Shown here: positions 57,901 through 64,000 of the stretch, piece by piece | Layout: every line of letters begins with the position of its first letter | Position numbering within the stretch: the first letter of the stretch is position 1 | Origin: Dermatemys mawii | Lineage: Eukaryota; Chordata; Testudines; Dermatemydidae | DNA: 64,000 nucleotides | Direction: 5' to 3' | Assembly: GCA_007922305.1 (NCBI GenBank) | Contig: ML677348.1 | Location: 15,260,442 to 15,324,441, forward strand | Notes under the pieces: generated by a model | The model's database searches: none | Seen by the model: the letters and a program-made list of their open reading frames with translations, nothing else | What the model was told of the DNA's origin: nothing | Position numbers and translations under genes: made by a program

Positions 57901-59339
57901 TGGCACTAAAGAAACAATAATAATAGCCCAAGAACCTGTAGATTTTGGTGAGGGAGGAGGTTTCAGTAGATTTTTCAGTGTTCTCAACTTTCTGTTAATC
58001 AAAATAATACTTTGCTGTTGTATCATGCTTTTGATCCATAGATCTCAAAGTGAGTTGTAAAAGAGGTCAGTATCATTATTCCCACCTTACAGCTGAGGTA
58101 AACAGACCAACGATACCCTTCAACTGTTCGGCCTTACGTTAATCAATTCACTTAACATTTTCCAATTGTTTTTTGCTTTTATTTCAACAAATGCCATTTT
58201 CCCATCAAATCATTTGTGGTCCCAATACATTTATTCTTCCCCAAGTCCGAATTCCAGACATCTCTATTTTCAGGGAGTTATTTGAAATCTGTAATTGAAC
58301 TTAAGTCAGTGCCAGACAGCCATCCAAGAGATGGGAGAATCCATCCCTCCATCCAATTGTTATAGCTGAACTAGAGATGGAATGAGCCATCAGAGCACCC
58401 TGGTCCCTGAATTCCTCTTCAAAGATGGGGGACTGGATTTGTAGAAAGGAGGTTTTTAGGTGTTAATGGTGAAGGAGATAAGAACTATCTTTTTTTAAGG
58501 GTTCAGTTACTCAGAGAATAGGTAAATATTCTGTCTAGTTGTTATTTTATCTGAATTGGATAATTAATCACTATTCCCACATTTGAAGTGATGTTTAATC
58601 AGCAGATGGCACATCCATGACAGCTTGGTGTTATCTTGTTCTTTGGTTCTTCGCTCCCTACCCCTTCCGTCCTTGGTGAGCTCGGGTGCTTGGGGGTGGA
58701 TTGTGGGTTCCAGTTTGCCCTTGGGGTCATCTTACTCCATGCATTCTTCAGCCAATTAATGTTGGGGTTGTAATTCTCAGGCTGGCACTTATACTTTTTT
58801 ATCACTCATTCAAATCCACATCCACCCTCTATTTCACCTACCCTATTTCTTATTACATTTCTATTTTATTGTTTATCCTTCCTTTAACATAGCTCTTCTA
58901 CAATTACTGGGGCATGACAGGCCTCAATAGATCTGTTCATACCACTTGCTATGCAGGAAAAGAAAACAAACAAGATAAGGAGTATAAAGGATGAGTGCTA
59001 ACAAGTCTTATTGTTATGTTCCAGAGGACAGCTGTTTTTACAAAGTTCTTATCACTTTTTAGAACACTCTTCGTGTAAAGTGTACTGGTACAATTAACAC
59101 CGACCTTGTACATTTTACTGAGAGGCATTCCAATTAGCACAGCCTTGGTATGTGAGCTGAGCAATAATTCTTGCTGCTTTTAGTCAGGCGCATGACCTAG
59201 GGCCTGCATTGAATTATGCTTGTCACACATCAAAAGAGGCATTAATTTAATATAACAACCTTCACAGGAAAAAGAACACAAAAAGTACTTCCATTGTTTT
59301 TAAACAATGGAAATCAGCCAGCCAATAAATACTGTGGCC

Positions 59340-59520
59340 TAAATTTTCAGAAATGACTAATGGTTTTGATGCCTCAGTTTCTGGGAGCTTGACTTGAAAC
59401 ATCATAAAAAGGGTTGGTTATCAGAATGTGCTGAGCTCCTATGCATTTCTAAGGTGTCCCCAGTCAGGTACTCTGAATGTAAGGCTCTCAAAATCTCAGG
59501 TAACTTCTGACAGTTTTTAG
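59340..59520. repeat. Old palindromic interspersed repeat
   Basis: aattttcagaaatgactaat and the following gcctcagtttctgggagctt are related to the repeat at 29520-29700. Just upstream, ttccattgttt/aaacaatggaa (59289-59312) makes a small hairpin. Confidence 0.45.
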
Positions 59521-59861
59521 GCCACATATTTCCCTTCTTCCTGCCTAACACAGGAATGTGCCCATAGGCACATACTCACAGGTGTTATAGGAAAATTCTA
59601 ACAATTACTTATTTTCTCAGTAATTGGAAAAAACAGTGTTGAAATATGAACAGATAAATATAATTATGAAATGCATTACTTTTATGTTGAAGAAGGAGAT
59701 TTAATTTTACATGTTATTTATGCTTATCAACAATGTGTAAGCATAGATTTTAGCATGGATCTGCGATGCTAAGCTTGTGAAGTGTTATGCAGTGTGCTAG
59801 AGAGTTGATGAGGCTGCATATTTGGAAAAGTCTTTTTGGAATCAATTTCAAAGGTTATAGT

Positions 59862-60038
59862 CAAGTGGTTCTCAAGTCCAGTGGTCCACCTCTTGTTCAG
59901 GCAAAGCCCCTGGCATGCTGGGCCAGTTTGTTTACCTTCCGCGTCCTCAGGTTCGGCCAATCACGGCTCTCACTGGCGGCGGTTTGCTGCTCCAGGCCAA
60001 AGGGGGAACAAGCAGTGGACCAGAGTTGAGAACCACTG
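59862..60038. mobile_element. hAT-like MITE
   Basis: caagtggttctcaag at the left and gttgagaaccactg at the right are inverted ends of the cagtggttctcaa type. 177 bp; no clear target duplication. Confidence 0.65.
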
Positions 60039-60814
60039 TCCAATAGGCAGTCCCAGGCATATCTTTACGTTCTTCCATGAGACTTTCAGGGTATTACAGG
60101 GTAAACCTGGAGACCTCAGTTTTATGGCTTAGATCTTCCTTGTTAAAGTTTAAGCCAACCTGAGACGGTAGGGTAAGGCCTAGGGCTTTCCTTTATAGCT
60201 CTTAAGCAAACTGATAATAAGCTAGTTGTCACAACAGGGCCTCCCTCTCCTCCCTCCCACTTCCGCAGCAAGAATAGGCAGTATATATTGTCTGTGGACC
60301 GTTGCTTTGAAGCTAATCTTTTGTTTCCTATGTATACACAGATAAACTAGGTGCATTCATTCACATCAGGCAATAAGCCGTTAATTCATTAGGGCACAGA
60401 TTGTCTTAATCTTAACTATGTAAATAATACTATTAGTTTCCTGCAGTACCTTACATCTTTGATCCTTTGGGTAACCGAACCATCTGCATGTGTAATATAA
60501 AGCAATGAAGACATGAAAGGGAATTAGCATCTACAAGCTAGTCTGGTTACATTGCTTTCCTAATAAGATATAGATAAACTTCTAATAAGATATAGGTAGA
60601 TACAGACATCCACCCTTTGATTCTGTAACAATACAAGCAAACGTTTAATATTCTAGTCTACTTCACAGAGCTTTGATAACTATCTGCAAGGAATGGCCAT
60701 GGTTACTATTGCAATTCCTTTTTGATATGTCCTTAAGTGTTGCTGACAGGTCACCTAGCTTCCTGATTATTTAACCATCGCTGGCTCAGTGTTACACTTC
60801 ATGCTGTCAGAGAA

Positions 60815-62760
60815 ATTGAGACTGAGTTGGACAGGTTGGAAAAGGAGCACATCATTTCACCAGTGCAGTTTTTGGTATGGGCTACCCTATAGTACTAGTG
60901 GTTAAACCCTGCAAGACCATCCACATCTGTGAGGATTATAAAGTAACAGTGAATCAAGTCCCTAAGTTCGACAGTTACCTCATTCTGTGAAAGAAGACTT
61001 GCAGTGCTAGGTGGAGGTCAAAATTCAATAAAGTGGACATGTCATAGGCGTGTGAGATAGGAGGAGGACTGGGTTACAGGATAGGCAAGGAGGGAGTTCT
61101 CCCTGGTCAACAAGGTCATGATTACTGAATAAGCACCAGACTGCAGGACACCACTGACCTAAAAGCTACTTGGATATGTTAAATTACTATCACAGATTTC
61201 TTCCAAATGTGTCAGACCTTTTAGAATATTTACACCACTGTTTCAGAAAGGTGATCCCTTGGCATTGGGAAAAGAAACTAGAAAAAGCCTTCCAGGAGTC
61301 TAAAAAGCTACTCAAATCCTCAGAGCTCCTTGTTCATTTTGACCTGAGCAGAGAATTAATCCATCCTGCAATGCTTTGTCATGTGGGATGGGGACAGTTA
61401 TATCTCATAAAATGAGAGATGTTGGAGAAAGACCAATTGGATATGTCTTCAGAACCCTGAAAAAAGCTAAATGGGGTTACTCCAGTTGGAAAAAAAGTCT
61501 CACTGTTGTTTTGGGCATACAAAAATTATTCTACCTATATGTATATGGGACATCTTTTACTATTCAGGCAGATCCCAAACCAGTGGTGGGACTCTTCAAT
61601 GAAAGTAAGGGAGTGCCAGTTATGGCAGCAGCCCAGTTACAGCAATTGGCTATGAAATTAGTTGCCTATAAGTATAAAATAGTTTATAAGGCCAGATGCC
61701 CTGAGTCGATTACCATTGCCAGAACCACTTGGTTCTATGGAACCACCAGGAGAAATTGTGCTGCTACTCATGGAAGGGCTAGATCAGACCCTAGTAAAGG
61801 CTTCCCAGATAAGAAAATGTTCTAGATGGGATCCTATTCTGTCCCAGCTATTTCAGCTCATATCACACAGGTGTCCAAATCAGAGTAAGAGGAAAAAAAT
61901 TCACCTACTTAGGACCAGTGATACAGAAATAAGTATATAGAATGGATGTATACGGTGGGGCACAAGAGTTGTGATCTACCACAAGGATGGGATCAAGTCT
62001 TGACTGAATTACATGAAGCACACTCTGACATTTCACGCATGAAATTTTCGGCTCAGAGGTATGTATGGTGGCCAAACATGGACAAGGACTTAGAAAAAGT
62101 AATCAGAGGATCTCACCAAAATGTCAGATATATCAGCAGACTCAGGCATTGGCACCCTTTCATCTCTGGGAATGGCCAGAACATCTATGGTCCCATAGAA
62201 ACAAGATTTGCAAGTCCTAACATGGGGAAGATGTTTTTAATTAGAGTGGATGCTCATGCAAAATGGTTATAAGGGCACATAGCAACCTCAACAATATCAG
62301 TGTGTACCTGTGAAACACTCCAACACACCTTTGCTACATGTGGATTACTGGTAGCACTAGTCACTGACAATGGCCCACATTTTACCAGTCTGAAGTTTAA
62401 AGATTTTTTCTAAGCAGAAATGAGATTAAATATATTCAGATTTCTCCATACCATCCAGTAGAAAGAGCTGTTCAAACTTTCCACAAGAGCATGAAGAAGA
62501 TGATGAATTGGGAGCATGGAAACAAAGCTGGCTTGATTTCTTATGACATATCAAACCATGCCTCAGACTACAACAGGGAAGCACCCAGCCCAGTTGTTGA
62601 TGGGAAGATGGATAAGAACTCATTTGGACGTAATTCATCGCAACATCGAGGAGGAAATTTTATGGAAACAGGCTTCTCAAAAAAACCACTATGATTATTG
62701 TGCCAAAGTTAGAGAGTTGGGTTTGAAGGATTGAGTCTATACCAAAAGTTTTAATACACA
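60815..62760 (+). pseudogene. Decayed Ty3/gypsy-type retrotransposon pol region
   Basis: Plus-strand blocks occur in the order expected of a Ty3/gypsy pol: reverse transcriptase start near 60825-60990, reverse transcriptase end and RNase H (61170-61825), integrase (61946-62640). Seen blocks include NYYHRFLPN, a YVWWP stretch near 62060 and DNGPHF near 62368. Frames are broken by stops and shifts at several places, and gag, protease and the 5' LTR are not seen, so it is inactive. The orientation and pol order exclude a host gene. Confidence 0.82.
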
Positions 62761-63066
62761 CTAGCCAATGTGGATTCAGTGTACTATTCTGGAATACACT
62801 GTACCTTTGTCTTTTAAAACCTGTTTAAGTGATGCCTGTGTGTGAGTGTTTGGGTGAGGACTGTCATGATCATGAAAGGATGAACAGTTGCCTGTCATGC
62901 CAAGCTGGGGAGTATCTACTGAATTATCAAACCTACAGACTGGAGGAAGAGTTTCCCCAAAACCTGAGGTTCTACTGGCAGTTGAGGAGGTCTGCTATCC
63001 AGAGAAAGAAAAAAGAACAGGTTATTCAATGGATCTCATCCATGCCGTAAATTAAGACAGGAGGGA

Positions 63067-63650
63067 TGTAGTAAAATGGCTATTAAGGGGTTAACTGAGT
63101 CATTCAGAGTATTATGGGCTGGAGGTTGGCTTTAATCTTTTACCTTATTTCCAGTTTGTTGGTTGGAGTTGTACCACTATTTTGACTACGTAGTTCCAAC
63201 AATAAAGCAGCATATTTGTTAGCTTGTGTATGGGACCAGGGCATAGGCAGTCTTGCCTAGAGGTTATAACTGGGCTGAGGTATGCCCATGAGGGATGGGA
63301 AATCAGAAGTAGTACTGGGGTAGGATTGAGGGCAGGAAACAAGGTCAGAGTCAGGCTGGAGTCAGGGACCAAAGATCAGGAGACTAAGTGAAGTCTGACA
63401 TTGCAGCAGGCCAAGGTCCATGTGGTTGCCCAGACAACTTCCTTGGGCAATCTCTGGGGATAATTAGAGGCACTTGGCCAATCAGAAGGCCACAAGGTAC
63501 TGTCACTCTGGATCTCGTAGGTGGTACTTCCTGCAGCGCCTACTCTCCACAGTGCTCCCTTTGCCTTTGCGTTGCCTCCTGATTGCAGTGTGGAAATATC
63601 AGCCACCTTAGGCTCTGATGACCTGGGTTATAGTCCACAGGTCCTTATGT
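63067..63650 (+). repeat. Possible 3' LTR of the gypsy relic
   Basis: A purine-rich gacaggaggga is immediately followed by tgtagtaaaatgg, as expected for a polypurine tract and LTR start. An aataaa lies at 63200. Right end unknown and no matching 5' LTR in the window, so tentative. Confidence 0.4.
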
Positions 63651-63883
63651 TATGCAGTAACTGTAGATAGACCATGTGGTGTACCTGGTGGGAATCACTA
63701 TACAAAATGTGGTGTGTTCTGGGATGAGCATAGTGTTGTCAACTCTCACTGAAATTAATGAAAATTGATTATTTCTAATCTTCTATGGGATTAGGTTATA
63801 AGAACCTGCAATGTGTCCTACTCCCTACCTTGCCTTAATTCCCCAGAATCCAAGAATGGCTTTCTCTAGGTCAGGAATCAGAG

Positions 63884-64000
63884 GGGTAGCTGTGTTAGTC
63901 TGGAATTGCAGAAGTGACAAAGAGTCCTGTGGCACCTTAAAGACTAACTAAAATTTTTTTAGAGCATAAGCTTTCGTGGGCTAATACCCACTTCGTCGGA
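63884..64000 (-). mobile_element. Turtle SINE, truncated by the window end
   Basis: Reverse orientation: gaatcagaggggtagctgtg is the tail, then gacaaagagtcctgtggcac and the body agcataagctttcgtgggct up to cttcgtcgga at base 64000. Same family as the dimers at 24893 and 46682. Confidence 0.85.

Larger units (their letters stand above)
48611..64000. other. Intergenic region upstream of SUPT20H
   Basis: No host gene recognised over 15 kb. Repeats are listed separately. The unlisted stretches 50078-51147, 52720-53456, 54930-59339 and 60040-60814 show nothing I can name, apart from short low-complexity runs (AT near 55316-55330, C near 57549-57560). Confidence 0.6.

Noticed and set aside
48611..64000. 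A second protein-coding gene upstream of SUPT20H
   Set aside because: No run of splice-flanked exons or recognisable protein was found; the only protein-like matches are transposon remains.

Overview
This is a vertebrate genomic window, most likely from a turtle (probably a cryptodire). The repeats support this. CR1 LINE ends carry the ATTCTATG-type octamer. There is a tRNA-derived SINE of the type known from cryptodiran turtles, and many hAT-like non-autonomous DNA transposons with 8-bp target duplications. There are no bacterial-type genes, operons or CRISPR arrays, and most open reading frames are chance frames in introns or repeats.

One gene fills the left three quarters. SUPT20H (SPT20 homolog, p38IP, a SAGA subunit) lies on the minus strand. 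Its CpG-island promoter and non-coding exon 1 are near 48.4-48.6 kb. The start codon is the last three bases of exon 2 (46187-46189). I mapped 22 coding exons, each flanked by AG/GT, down to 521-626. Together they give 2,326 nt, or 775 codons plus one base, with the frame intact across every junction. The C-terminal exon(s), stop codon and 3' UTR lie beyond base 1.

The introns hold most of the repeats. Introns 22, 20, 19 and 15 carry hAT-type elements. Introns 14, 13, 5 and 2 carry CR1 pieces. Introns 7 and 9 carry mariner/Tigger-like pieces. Several strong inverted repeats are transcribed within the pre-mRNA. The most striking are two head-to-head SINE dimers (24.9 kb and 46.7-47.2 kb), each framed by its own target-site duplication and so apparently inserted as a single unit.

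From 48.6 to 64 kb, upstream of the promoter, I see no gene. It holds hAT elements, a 760-bp fold-back repeat (51.15-51.91 kb), CR1 tails, a decayed Ty3/gypsy pol region (about 60.8-62.8 kb, plus strand) with a possible 3' LTR, and a SINE cut by the window end.
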